From NCBI GenBank assembly GCA_965207915.1, contig OZ242304.1, positions 1,178,001 to 1,242,000 of the forward strand: a stretch of 64,000 nucleotides of DNA, given 5' to 3'. Origin of the DNA: VXNJ01 sp009840625. Its GTDB lineage: Bacteria; Chloroflexota; UBA11872; VXNJ01. Of this stretch, positions 38,943-47,753 are shown piece by piece; position 1 is the first letter of the stretch; the number at the start of each line of letters is the position of its first letter. A program made the position numbers and the translations under genes. Under the pieces are notes generated by a model. The model did not search any database. It worked only from the letters and a program-made list of their open reading frames with translations, and was not told the DNA's origin.

Positions 38943-40312
38943 CCGCCGTAGCCGCGGCGCGCGCGGTTGCAATGCGCCCGCCGCTCAGCTTCCTTTTCTC
39001 GTCACGCTACCTGTTCGCCCTGGCCGGGGCGATCCTGGCCGCTTTGCTGCTGCCGGCCCTGGCCCTGGCTTCGGAAGAAGAAGCGATAGTCACCCTGACC
39101 GCCACCGTCGACCAGCTCTGGATAGTCATGGCCGGTGCGCTGGTCTTCTTCATGCACGGCGGATTCACGCTGGTGGAGACCGGGTTTACGCGCACCAAGA
39201 ACGCGGCCAACATCTGTGCCAAGAACCTGATGAACATGTCGGTCGGCCTGATCTCGTACTGGGCCATCGGCTGGGCGTTCATGTACGGCGACACCGCCGG
39301 CGGGGTCATCGGCACTTCCAATTTCCTGATCGCGGTCGGCGACTCGCAGTTCTCGACCGACTGGTTCTTCCAGGTCGTGTTCGCGGCAACCGCCGCCACC
39401 ATCGTCTCCGGGGCGATGGCCGAGCGCACCCACTTCCGCGCCTATCTGATTTACGCGGTCGTCCTAACCGGGTTCATCTACCCGGTGGTCGGCCACTGGG
39501 TCTGGGGCGGAGGCTGGCTGGCCGAACTCGGATTCTGGGACTTTGCCGGATCAACCGTCGTCCACACCACCGGCGGCGTCGCCGCCCTGGTCGGAGCGGC
39601 GATCCTGGGCCCGCGCCTGGGCAAGTACTCCGAGGACGGTTCGGTGAACGTGATCCCGGGACACTCCATCCCGCTCGCGATCGCCGGTGTGATCATCCTT
39701 TGGTTCGGCTGGTTCGGATTCAACGGCGGATCGACGCTGACCGCGGTCGGTCAGGACTTCGCCAGCGTCATCGTGGTGACCAACCTCGCCGCCGCCGCCG
39801 GTGCGATCGCCGCCATGGCGGTCTCATGGCTCTATAACGGCAAGCCCGACGTCGGCATGATCGGTAACGGTGCTCTGGCCGGCCTAGTCGCCATAACCGC
39901 CCCGTGCGGCTGGGTCGACGCCTGGGCCGCGGTCATCATCGGCCTGGTCGGCGGCGGCCTGGTGGTGGTCGGCGTGACCGTCATCGACAAGGTCCTCAAG
40001 GTCGACGACCCGGTCGGCGCCATCGCCGTGCACGGCGTGGTCGGCATCTGGGGAACTCTGGCCGTGGGCCTGTTCGCCGATCCCAAGTTCGGCGGGCCGG
40101 AAGGCAGCCTGTTCATCAACGGCGACATCGAACAGTTCGCCATCCAGGCGCTGGGCTCGGCGGCCTCGATAGTCTGGGTCGGCGCCACCTGCCTGGTCCT
40201 CTTCCTGGGGATCAAGTACACCGTCGGCCTGCGCGCCGAGCCGGTCGAAGAGCTTGACGGCCTCGACATCCACGAGCACGGCGTGTTCGGATACGGGGAG
40301 TCAAACTTCTAG
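38939..40312 (+). CDS. amtB: Ammonium transporter AmtB
   Basis: 457 residues. An N-terminal signal (M-R-P-P-L-S-F-L-F-S-S-R onward) is followed by about 11 membrane helices. The pore's twin histidines are in S-T-V-V-H-T-T-G-G and A-V-H-G-V-V-G-I-W, and F-G-W-F-G-F-N-G-G is the Amt signature. Conducts ammonium and is closed by P-II binding; the glnK-amtB order and the 4-base ATGA overlap are the classic arrangement. Confidence 0.96.
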   Translation: MTAVAAARAVAMRPPLSFLFSSRYLFALAGAILAALLLPALALASEEEAIVTLTATVDQLWIVMAGALVFFMHGGFTLVETGFTRTKNAANICAKNLMNMSVGLISYWAIGWAFMYGDTAGGVIGTSNFLIAVGDSQFSTDWFFQVVFAATAATIVSGAMAERTHFRAYLIYAVVLTGFIYPVVGHWVWGGGWLAELGFWDFAGSTVVHTTGGVAALVGAAILGPRLGKYSEDGSVNVIPGHSIPLAIAGVIILWFGWFGFNGGSTLTAVGQDFASVIVVTNLAAAAGAIAAMAVSWLYNGKPDVGMIGNGALAGLVAITAPCGWVDAWAAVIIGLVGGGLVVVGVTVIDKVLKVDDPVGAIAVHGVVGIWGTLAVGLFADPKFGGPEGSLFINGDIEQFAIQALGSAASIVWVGATCLVLFLGIKYTVGLRAEPVEELDGLDIHEHGVFGYGESNF

Positions 40313-40360
40313 GAAACCAATCATGGCGCCAGCACCGCTGGCCAAACCATTCGGTATCCC

Positions 40361-40391
40361 GCAAAGGGCCCTCCACCGGAGGGCCCTTTGC
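40361..40391. terminator. Strong bidirectional terminator between amtB and the nitroreductase gene
   Basis: GCAAAGGGCCCTCC (40361-40374) and GGAGGGCCCTTTGC (40378-40391) form a perfect 14-base stem with a 3-base loop; the stem itself carries A-run/T-run ends on either strand. It serves convergent genes. Confidence 0.8.
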
Positions 40392-40463
40392 CACATCTGC
40401 GGCCAGGTTCCGCACGCCGCCCAGGTCGATTCGCCAGTGCGGCGCCGGCGCGGGAACCTGGGT

Positions 40464-41036
40464 TTATTCGGGCATCGACCGCCAATCAATGACGCCGCGG
40501 TCGCGGTCGCGCGGCGGCGGGATCGGTCCGCGGGACGGGTAGCCCAGGTAGATGAATCCGGCGATGCGGTCGTCCGGACCGGTGCCGAGGTATTCACGCG
40601 CGGCCGGGTCCTGGGCCGCATCGCCGGTGCGCCATTTGGAGACGATTCCCATCTCCCAAGCCGCCAACAGCATGTTCTGGATCGCGGCGCAACAGGCCCC
40701 GTAGTCCTCCAGGTCCTGCACCCGGTCCGTGGACCGCGCCACCGAGACCGCGATCACCAGCGGAGCCCGCAGGAACAGGCCGGCGGTTTTTTTCAGGGCG
40801 GCCCGGTCGGCGTCGGTCCGCGGCGGACAGCGCCGCCGCTTGGCGTCCGCCAGGTGCTGGCCGAAACGCTGACGGTCCTCGCCGGCGATTACGTGGAATC
40901 GCCACGGCTCGGTGAAACGATGGTTTGGCGCCCAGATGGCCGCCTCGATCATTTTTTCGACTTCTGTCCGGCCGGGAATCTGGTCGGTGAGCCGGTTGAC
41001 GCTGCGCCGGGCGGCAATGGCTTCAGTTACCTGCAT
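40464..41036 (-). CDS. Nitroreductase-family protein
   Basis: 190 residues. FMN-dependent nitroreductase fold: A-R-R-S-V-N-R at residues 9-15 contacts FMN phosphate, then W-A-P-N-H-R-F-T-E-P-W, and N-M-L-L-A-A-W-E-M-G-I near residue 125. Family members reduce nitro compounds, quinones or flavins with NAD(P)H, and some are dehalogenases. Convergent with amtB. Confidence 0.88.
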   Translation of the reverse strand: MQVTEAIAARRSVNRLTDQIPGRTEVEKMIEAAIWAPNHRFTEPWRFHVIAGEDRQRFGQHLADAKRRRCPPRTDADRAALKKTAGLFLRAPLVIAVSVARSTDRVQDLEDYGACCAAIQNMLLAAWEMGIVSKWRTGDAAQDPAAREYLGTGPDDRIAGFIYLGYPSRGPIPPPRDRDRGVIDWRSMPE

Positions 41037-41083
41037 TTAGTGCTCCCCTCGGGAGGTTGCGGAATCAGTTTGAAGGTGCAAAG

Positions 41084-42973
41084 TCAGTCTGCCAATTCCG
41101 GGGCCAAGGCGGTCCAGATCGCCATCTGCCCGGACTCGCGGTTGTCCCAGAGGGCAAAGGGTACGGCAAGCAGTTCGCGCGGCCGCAACGCGGCGGACGG
41201 GGGGCCACCGCGTTGGTATAGCTGCGGCAGGGCCTGGGCCTGGGCGCCGGCGATCCGAATAGCCCGGCAGCCCAGCGGCCCGGGCTCTAACCGGGCGGTC
41301 CGGGCGGCATCGGGCCGCAGCTGGAGTTCGCGCAGGTCGACGTCGGCTTGATCGGAGCTTTCCAGGCAGTAGACCAGCGGGCCGCGCACTACCGCAGCCT
41401 GACCGCGCGCTTCAAGCAGTTGCGGTCCGGCCCGGGCCAGCTCCACCGGCATGTCCAGGCAGAGATCGAACCGGTCGCCCGCCGCCAGCGGCCCGGGAAC
41501 AACCAGGAATCCCTCTTCAACCGCCGGGGACAGGGTGGCCCCGTTGCGGGTCAAGCCGGCCCCGCGACACCAACCCGGCAGGCGCAAACGCAATCCGCAC
41601 TCCGGCGGGGCCGTCTCGATCGTTATCCGGACGCTTTCCTCATACGGATAGCCGGTTTCGACGCGAGCGCGCAACCCTGGGCCGCCGGTCGGCAGGTCGA
41701 TCCGGGAAGGGGCATACAGGTTGAACCAGAGGTCGCGGCCGTCGAATCCGTAGATGTAACCGGGCAGCTGGGCCAGGAATCGGGCCAGGTTGGGCGGGCA
41801 GCAGGCCACCCGTTCGAAGAACCAGTCGCTGCGCCTCCGTCCGCTGCCGACGCGCTCGCCGGCCGGCTCCTGCCAGGGCGGATCGGTCTCGGGTTCGAAG
41901 CGGGCCTGCGGACAGTCGTAGAAGTAGGAACCGCCGTCGAGGCTGACTCCCGCCAGGACGGCGTTGTAGAGGCAGGTTTCCAGCTGGTCAGCGTACTCGG
42001 CGCGCCCGGTGGCCGCCAGCATTCGCTGCGCCCACATGACCATCCCGATCGCCGCACAGGACTCGGCGTAGGCCCCCTCGTGGGGGAGTTCGTAGGGCCG
42101 TCCAAAGGACTCGGTCGAGGGACGTCCCCCAACCGCGCCGGTTAGGTAGGAGTTGCGGGCCAGCACGTCCGTCCACCAGCCCCGCGACCACTCCAGGTAG
42201 GACTCGCGCCCGGTCTCCAGGTAGGCATCGGCCAGGGCCGCGGCGAAGTAGGTCAGACAGACGGCATGCCCGCGGACCGGCCATTCAGCGGTGCCCGCAT
42301 GCAGCGAGATCAGGTACTCGGCGGTTTCAAGATGGCGGCGACCTCCGGTCCGCCGCCAGAGCTCGATCAAGGCCATCTCGCAGCACGGATGATCGCGGTA
42401 ATCGCCTAACTCACCGGCCCGGGCTTTCTCACCCACCAGGTCGGCCATCGCCTCGGCGGCCCGCAGCAGCCGGTCGTCCTGCAGCGCCGACTCCATGGTC
42501 AGCCCGGCCTGGATCAGGTGCCCGGCCGCAAATAGTTCGTGACCGCGCGGGCGCTCGCGCCAGCGTAAACCGGCCAGGTCGGCCGGGTAGGTCAGGCCAA
42601 GATAGCCGTCGTCGGCGGCGATCGCCAGGATCCCCGCGACCGCTTCCTCGATGCGCCGCGCGGTCCGACGGTCCGGATTCTCGGCTTGCTTCAGGCAGGC
42701 GGCCTCCAACCACTTGTAGAGGCGCGCCTCACCGGCAAATATCCGGCCCCGCTCGTCCGGCGCGCGGCCCTCGCCGGCCAGCCGCAGCCGATCGAGCATC
42801 CCTTCGCGCTGCAGCTGCCGCCACTGGTGATCGATACCCTCTGCGAGCATCGGCGCCCGCCAGTCGTCAAGGAACCCGCCCTCGAGTTCGACTTCCCCGA
42901 GGGCGAGCGGGCGTTGCACCGCGCGCTTGGTTCGGGTCAGTTCGAGCAGCGGTCCGGGCCGACCGGCGGTCAA
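41084..42973 (-). CDS. GH127-type (DUF1680) glycosidase, probable beta-L-arabinofuranosidase
   Basis: 629 residues from a TTG at 42973. N-terminal strand V-E-L-E-G-G-F-L, an alpha/alpha barrel with H-E-G-A-Y-A-E-S-C-A-A-I-G region near residue 300, and R-V-A-C-C-P-P-N-L-A-R-F, the Cys pair of the zinc-thiolate site where a Cys is the nucleophile in GH127. The C-terminus is beta-rich. No signal peptide, so it should act in the cytoplasm. No ATG is in frame; the TTG overlaps the stop of a 15-codon frame (TTGA). Divergent from a sulfatase. Confidence 0.85.
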   Translation of the reverse strand: MTAGRPGPLLELTRTKRAVQRPLALGEVELEGGFLDDWRAPMLAEGIDHQWRQLQREGMLDRLRLAGEGRAPDERGRIFAGEARLYKWLEAACLKQAENPDRRTARRIEEAVAGILAIAADDGYLGLTYPADLAGLRWRERPRGHELFAAGHLIQAGLTMESALQDDRLLRAAEAMADLVGEKARAGELGDYRDHPCCEMALIELWRRTGGRRHLETAEYLISLHAGTAEWPVRGHAVCLTYFAAALADAYLETGRESYLEWSRGWWTDVLARNSYLTGAVGGRPSTESFGRPYELPHEGAYAESCAAIGMVMWAQRMLAATGRAEYADQLETCLYNAVLAGVSLDGGSYFYDCPQARFEPETDPPWQEPAGERVGSGRRRSDWFFERVACCPPNLARFLAQLPGYIYGFDGRDLWFNLYAPSRIDLPTGGPGLRARVETGYPYEESVRITIETAPPECGLRLRLPGWCRGAGLTRNGATLSPAVEEGFLVVPGPLAAGDRFDLCLDMPVELARAGPQLLEARGQAAVVRGPLVYCLESSDQADVDLRELQLRPDAARTARLEPGPLGCRAIRIAGAQAQALPQLYQRGGPPSAALRPRELLAVPFALWDNRESGQMAIWTALAPELAD

Positions 42974-43017
42974 GTCGCGCCGCCGCTTGCCAAGCGCTCC
43001 GCTCGAGGCAGTTCCAT
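42970..43017 (-). CDS. Possible 15-codon leader peptide coupled to the GH127 gene
   Basis: ATG at 43017 with a strong AAAGGA 6 bases upstream encodes M-E-L-P-R-A-E-R-L-A-S-G-G-A-T and stops with TGA that overlaps the GH127 TTG as TTGA. Either a translated leader for coupling, or the true N-terminus of the enzyme split by a one-base error or mutation. Confidence 0.4.
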   Translation of the reverse strand: MELPRAERLASGGAT

Positions 43018-43098
43018 CCGCGTTCCTTTCCTGGCATCCGGGGCCAAAATGTTTTTGGTCTGAGAAAGCCGCCACCCAACACCGGAGGGCCTTGCCCC

Positions 43099-44388
43099 GT
43101 GCGCCCAAACATTCTGCTGGTGCATTGCCACGATATCGGCGCCTACATGGGCCCGTACCCGGACAATGCCGCGGTCACCCCCAATGTCGACGCGATGGCT
43201 TCTGGCGGCGTTGTCTTGGAAAACCATTTTGCCGCCGCGCCGACCTGCTCACCCTCGCGGGCCAGCATGGTGACCGGCCTGGTTCCGCACCGTCACGGTC
43301 TCATGGGTCTCCAGAACCACGGGCTCTGGAACATGGATGCGGCGATCCCGACCATCGCTTCGCTCCTGCGCGATGGCGGATACCAGACTGCCTGTTTCGG
43401 GACCTGGCACGTAAACGACCGGCCCTATGCCTCCGGATTCGACATATTCGACCCCGAATCCGAGTGCGAGCGGGTGGCCGCCAACGTGGGGGAATTCTTA
43501 AGGACTCGAGACGCCACCGAACCCTTCTTTGCAATGGCCGGGTTCTTTGAGCCGCACCGCGTGTTCACCGACCGCTGGCCCGACCGGCCCGACCCGGAGA
43601 ACCTGCCGGTGCCGTACTTCCTGCCGGACATCCCGGAGACCAGGGAAGAAATGTCGAACTTCTATGGCGACGTGGCCCGCGCCGACTGGGCGCTGGGCCA
43701 GATTCTCGCGGCCCTGGACCACGCCGGGCAATCCGCCAATACCCTGGCGGTGTTCACGGCCGACCACGGCATCGCCATGCCGCTGGCCAAGGGCACGCTA
43801 TCCGACCGCGGCTGCCATATCGGGGCCGTCCTTTCCTGGCCCGGCCAGCTGCCGCCCGGCGCGCGCTACGGCGGCCTGACTTCAAACGTGGACCTGTTGC
43901 CGACCTTCCTCCAAGCGGCCGGCAGCACTGACCGGATACCGGCCGGAATCGACGGGGTCAGTTTCCTGGATTCGATCCGCGGCGGCGCGGCGGCCCGCGA
44001 ACACGTCTTCGCCGAATCGACCTGGCACGATTTCTACGAACCGATGCGCTCGGTCCGCACCCTGACCCACAAGCTGATCCGCAATTTCGAGGTGCGCCCG
44101 GGCCTGCAACTGGCCGGCGACATCCGCCAGTCGCCGATCGTTCCCCACATGCGCTGGCAGCTGCGCTCGCTGCCACGGCCCGAGTACGAGCTCTACGACC
44201 TGGTCAACGATCCACGCGAGCAGGTCAACCTGGCCGTCGATGGAGATCAACCCGACCCGATGGCGGAACTCGCCGCGCTGCTCGGGCGGCACCTCGCCGA
44301 AACCGATGACCCGATCCTGGCCGGGCCGGTGGAACCGCCGGCCAGCTACTGGCCGTTCCTGGCCCGGAGCCCCGCCGGCCTGCCTTAG
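43099..44388 (+). CDS. Sulfatase (formylglycine type)
   Basis: 429 residues. Type I arylsulfatase fold. The maturation motif C50-S-P-S-R54 lies in P-T-C-S-P-S-R-A-S-M-V-T-G, where Cys becomes formylglycine. Metal ligands are expected in H-D-I-G near residue 11 and T-A-D-H-G-I near residue 220; the distal end has N-D-P-R-E-Q-V-N-L. Removes sulfate esters. No signal peptide is visible, unusual for secreted sulfatases. GTG start with GGAGGG 9 bases before it. Next to GH127, so carbohydrate substrate is likely. Confidence 0.92.
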   Translation: MRPNILLVHCHDIGAYMGPYPDNAAVTPNVDAMASGGVVLENHFAAAPTCSPSRASMVTGLVPHRHGLMGLQNHGLWNMDAAIPTIASLLRDGGYQTACFGTWHVNDRPYASGFDIFDPESECERVAANVGEFLRTRDATEPFFAMAGFFEPHRVFTDRWPDRPDPENLPVPYFLPDIPETREEMSNFYGDVARADWALGQILAALDHAGQSANTLAVFTADHGIAMPLAKGTLSDRGCHIGAVLSWPGQLPPGARYGGLTSNVDLLPTFLQAAGSTDRIPAGIDGVSFLDSIRGGAAAREHVFAESTWHDFYEPMRSVRTLTHKLIRNFEVRPGLQLAGDIRQSPIVPHMRWQLRSLPRPEYELYDLVNDPREQVNLAVDGDQPDPMAELAALLGRHLAETDDPILAGPVEPPASYWPFLARSPAGLP

Positions 44389-44392
44389 GTCG

Positions 44393-44412
44393 TCCGGCCG
44401 GCGCCGGCCGGA
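44393..44412. repeat. Perfect 20-base palindrome after the sulfatase gene
   Basis: TCCGGCCGGC followed by its reverse complement GCCGGCCGGA, starting 5 bases after the stop codon. No T-run follows, so it is not a standard terminator. Confidence 0.6.
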
Positions 44413-44490
44413 GTCGAAAATCAGGGCAGTCACCGTCGATTCGGCGCACCCAATCACGTTCCTACGTTCATCACCAGGATCAGACCGCCA

Positions 44491-45468
44491 ATGTCCGTAT
44501 TTGAAAACGCAGCCCTTATCGGCGCCGGCCTCGTCGGCCCTCAGATCGGCGTCGTGCTGGCCCAGGGTTGCGGACGCGTCAGGGTTTTCGACCAGAACCC
44601 GGCCAACGTGGAGCGCGCGCTGCGCGACATGCGCACCTACGTCGACGAGCTGGCCGCCGAGGGGCTGCTGATCGGCGATCCCGACGCGGTCTACCCCCGC
44701 ATCGAGGCGGCCACGTCCCTTGAAGAAGCGGTCGACGGAGTTGAATTCGTGCTGGAAGCGATCTTCGAGAACCGCGAGGCCAAGGAGGCGCTCTACGGAA
44801 AGTTGGGCCAGATAACCGATCCGGCGACGATCATCGCCTCCAACACCTCCGGGATTCCGATACGGCACATGGCGGACGCCTGCACGCACCCCTCGCGGGT
44901 GGTCGGCTCGCACTTCGTCCTGCCGGCCCACATACTGCCGCTGGTCGAGGTGATCAAACACCCCAAGGTCGACGAGGAAGCGATCAGGGTGACGCGGGCG
45001 GCCTGGGAGAAGATGGGCAAGTCGGCGATCACCGTGAACGTGGACATTCCCGGGTTCGTCCACAACCGGCTCCAGCACGGCCTGACCCGCCAGGCGATCG
45101 AACTGTTCGCGACCGGCATCGCCTCGGCCGAGGACATCGACAACGCGGTCCGCTACGGATTTGGGGCGCGCTTTATTTCGGTCGGTCCGCTGGGCGGGCG
45201 CGACCTGGGCGGGATCATCAACCACGCCAAGGTCGCCGCCTATCTCTACGCCCAGCTCGACGACCCCGAAAACCTGGCCGCCAATCATTTGGCCGAAATG
45301 TCCAAGCAGGGCAAAGACGGGGTGCGTGCCGGACAGGGCTTCCACACCTGGACCGGAACGCCGGAGACGCTGCGCGACTTTCATTACGAAAAGATGATCT
45401 GGCTGGTCAAGCAGATGCGCGAAATTGGCAGCGTCATAACCGACGAAGCCGAGATCCCCGGGGGCTGA
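44491..45468 (+). CDS. 3-Hydroxyacyl-CoA dehydrogenase-family NAD-dependent enzyme
   Basis: 325 residues. Rossmann motif G-A-G-L-V-G at residues 11-16; D-Q-N-P after strand 2 suggests NAD; S-N-T-S-G, G-S-H-F-V-L-P-A-H-I-L-P-L-V-E and P-G-F-V-H-N-R-L are the catalytic Ser/His/Asn regions. Length fits the short two-domain form, which includes hydroxybutyryl-CoA, L-gulonate and carnitine dehydrogenases. With carbohydrate genes on both sides a sugar-acid substrate is reasonable, but not shown. Confidence 0.85.
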   Translation: MSVFENAALIGAGLVGPQIGVVLAQGCGRVRVFDQNPANVERALRDMRTYVDELAAEGLLIGDPDAVYPRIEAATSLEEAVDGVEFVLEAIFENREAKEALYGKLGQITDPATIIASNTSGIPIRHMADACTHPSRVVGSHFVLPAHILPLVEVIKHPKVDEEAIRVTRAAWEKMGKSAITVNVDIPGFVHNRLQHGLTRQAIELFATGIASAEDIDNAVRYGFGARFISVGPLGGRDLGGIINHAKVAAYLYAQLDDPENLAANHLAEMSKQGKDGVRAGQGFHTWTGTPETLRDFHYEKMIWLVKQMREIGSVITDEAEIPGG

Positions 45469-45495
45469 CCCCCAGGCGGCGATGTGGGGGAATTG

Positions 45496-46446
45496 ATGCG
45501 GCGGCGGCGCTTCGGTCGAACCGGACTGGCGGTGACGCCCCTGGCCCAGGGGGCGGCCCGCATTTCCTCTTCACCGGTCGTTGAAAGCATCGACGACGCG
45601 ATCGCGGTGATAAGGGAGATACTGCTCAGCGGGATCAACTACATCGACACCTCGCCGATGTACGGCGACTCCGAGGAGCGCCTTGGCATCGCGCTAAAGG
45701 AGCTCTCGGCGATTGTTCCCGACGACCTGGTGCTGGTCACCAAGATCGGCTACCGGCCCTGGGAATTCGACTACTCGTACGAACAGGCCCGGGCATGCTT
45801 GCCGGTCAGCCTGGAACTCCTCGGCGTGGACCATCTGCCGGTGGTGCTAATTCACGATGTCGAGCGGGCCCAGTTCGACGACGTTATGGGCGGGGCGTTC
45901 AAGGCGTTGGCCCAGTTCCGCGATGAAGGAGTAGTCGGCAGCGTCGGCGTGTCGGGCGGGCCGGTGGACCTTATCCGACGCTACATCGAGACCGGCGAAT
46001 GCGACTGCTTCTTGAACCACAACCGTTACACCCTGCTCGACCGCGCCGCCACCGATCTTTACCGGCGCGCCCGCGAACTGGACCTGGGAATCGTCAACGG
46101 CGCCCCCTTCGGCGGCGGCCTGCTGGCCGCCCCGCAGGACCCGGACGCTACTCTCGCCTACCGGCCGCCGCCCGACCGGTTGCGCACCCGGGCGCAGGCC
46201 CTGGGCCAGGTCTGCAGCGAATTCGACATCCCGGTCGCCCAGGCCGCGATCGCCTATTCGACCGATTCCGGCCTGGTCGATACGACCTGCTTCGGCGCCC
46301 GTACGGTGGGCGAGGTCAGATCCGCCGTGGCCGCCCTGGAACGGGGCCTGCCGCAGGGGTTCCTGGCCAGGCTCGAAGAAGTGGTCCCGCCGAATTTCGC
46401 AGACGACGTCGAGGCCTGGCGCGATGACCTGCCCATCCAGAAGTAG
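45496..46446 (+). CDS. Aldo/keto reductase
   Basis: 316 residues. AKR barrel with catalytic Asp and Tyr in Y-I-D-T-S-P-M-Y-G, Lys in L-V-T-K-I-G and His in V-L-I-H-D-V-E. The general look is that of L-galactose/L-fucose (aldose 1-) dehydrogenases. Start is ATG 45496, with GGGGG 5 bases before; a GTG at 45484 is also in frame. Begins 28 bases after the dehydrogenase gene. Confidence 0.88.
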   Translation: MRRRRFGRTGLAVTPLAQGAARISSSPVVESIDDAIAVIREILLSGINYIDTSPMYGDSEERLGIALKELSAIVPDDLVLVTKIGYRPWEFDYSYEQARACLPVSLELLGVDHLPVVLIHDVERAQFDDVMGGAFKALAQFRDEGVVGSVGVSGGPVDLIRRYIETGECDCFLNHNRYTLLDRAATDLYRRARELDLGIVNGAPFGGGLLAAPQDPDATLAYRPPPDRLRTRAQALGQVCSEFDIPVAQAAIAYSTDSGLVDTTCFGARTVGEVRSAVAALERGLPQGFLARLEEVVPPNFADDVEAWRDDLPIQK

Positions 46447-46484
46447 GGCCGGTGCCATCGGCTGAGGGGGGACCGGTTCCGGCG

Positions 46485-47753
46485 ATGGCTGACGACGCAC
46501 CGATCCGATTCATCCACGCAGCCGACCTGCACCTGCAGTCCCCCTTCGTCGGGCTGCGCTCGCAGCTGCCCAACGCGATCGCCCGCGAGATGGTCGAGGC
46601 CCCCTTCGGGGCCTGGGACGACATTGTCGATCTGGCGATCCGGGAATCGGTCGAGGCGGTCCTTATGGCCGGCGACGCCTACGACGACGCCGAGCGGAGC
46701 CTGCGCGCCCAGCACCGCTTCGTCGCCGGGCTGGAGCGCCTGGACGAGGCCGGAATTGCAACCCACGTAATCTGCGGAAACCACGACCCGCTGGACGGCT
46801 GGGACGCCGGACTCGAGTTTCCCGGCGGCTGCAAGCGCTACGGGCCCGACCTGGAGTCCGCCCCGCTGGTCCCCGGCCGCCCGGACCGGGCAACCGTATA
46901 CGGCGTCTCGTTCCTGCACGAGCACTGTCGGCGAAACCTGGCCCGCGAATTCCCCCGCATCGAACGCGGCCAACTGGCCATCGGGCTGTTGCACTGCGCG
47001 GTCGGCGACGATCCCGACGAGGACGGCTACGCTCCCTGCTCGTTGACCGACCTGCAGGGAAACGGAATCGCCTACTGGGCGCTGGGCCACGTGCACCGCA
47101 GCCGGGTATTGCTGGACGGGAATCCGGTGGCGATATATGCCGGTTGTCCGCAGGGTCTGCGCTGGAGCCAGACCGGGCCCAAGGGGGTCTACCTGGTCGA
47201 GATCGATCGGGCCGGCGAGGTGCGCTTCGATTTCGTGGCCACCGACCGGGTGCGCATGGAAGTCCTCAGCCACAACATCGCCACGGCCGAGACTCCGGCC
47301 CAACTGCTCGCCGAAGTGCAGGCCGCGGCCAAGGCGACCGCAGCGGAAACCGGCGGCCGTTCCCTGCTCTATCGCGTCGCCCTCGAAGGCCGCGGGCCGC
47401 TGCACCGGCACCTGCAGTCGGCCGGGGCGGCCGCTGAACTGGCCGACGAACTGAATTCGCGGCCCGGCGACGGCCCGTTCAGCTGGTGCGACCGCGTGGA
47501 GGTGGCCACCGCCGCCCCGCGCGACCGGGCCCGCCGGCGGGCGGGCGGAGATCTGATCGCCGATTTGCTGGCCGTATGCGACCAGCTGGCCGCCACCGAA
47601 TCCGGGCTTCCCCGGATGGAGGCAGCCTTGGACGAGCTCTACGGCAATGCCGAATACCGGCCCTACCTAGCAGGCCCGGGATGCTGGGCGGAGGACCCGG
47701 CCGGCCTCATCGAGTCCGCCGAAAACCGCGCGCTGGACCTGCTCGAAGAATGA
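46485..47753 (+). CDS. SbcD/YhaO-like metallophosphoesterase nuclease
   Basis: 422 residues. Calcineurin-like phosphoesterase with all motifs: A-D-L-H-L, M-A-G-D-A-Y-D, C-G-N-H-D, L-L-H-C and G-H-V-H-R. C-terminal region is helical. Pairs with the next gene as SbcCD/Mre11-Rad50-like proteins do, in DNA end processing. The ATG at 46485 is preferred to the GTG at 46452. Its TGA overlaps the next ATG by 4 bases. Confidence 0.88.
   Translation: MADDAPIRFIHAADLHLQSPFVGLRSQLPNAIAREMVEAPFGAWDDIVDLAIRESVEAVLMAGDAYDDAERSLRAQHRFVAGLERLDEAGIATHVICGNHDPLDGWDAGLEFPGGCKRYGPDLESAPLVPGRPDRATVYGVSFLHEHCRRNLAREFPRIERGQLAIGLLHCAVGDDPDEDGYAPCSLTDLQGNGIAYWALGHVHRSRVLLDGNPVAIYAGCPQGLRWSQTGPKGVYLVEIDRAGEVRFDFVATDRVRMEVLSHNIATAETPAQLLAEVQAAAKATAAETGGRSLLYRVALEGRGPLHRHLQSAGAAAELADELNSRPGDGPFSWCDRVEVATAAPRDRARRRAGGDLIADLLAVCDQLAATESGLPRMEAALDELYGNAEYRPYLAGPGCWAEDPAGLIESAENRALDLLEE

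Noticed and set aside
43882..45384. 500-codon minus-strand frame opposite the sulfatase and dehydrogenase genes
   Set aside because: Antisense shadow; both plus-strand genes have full catalytic motifs.
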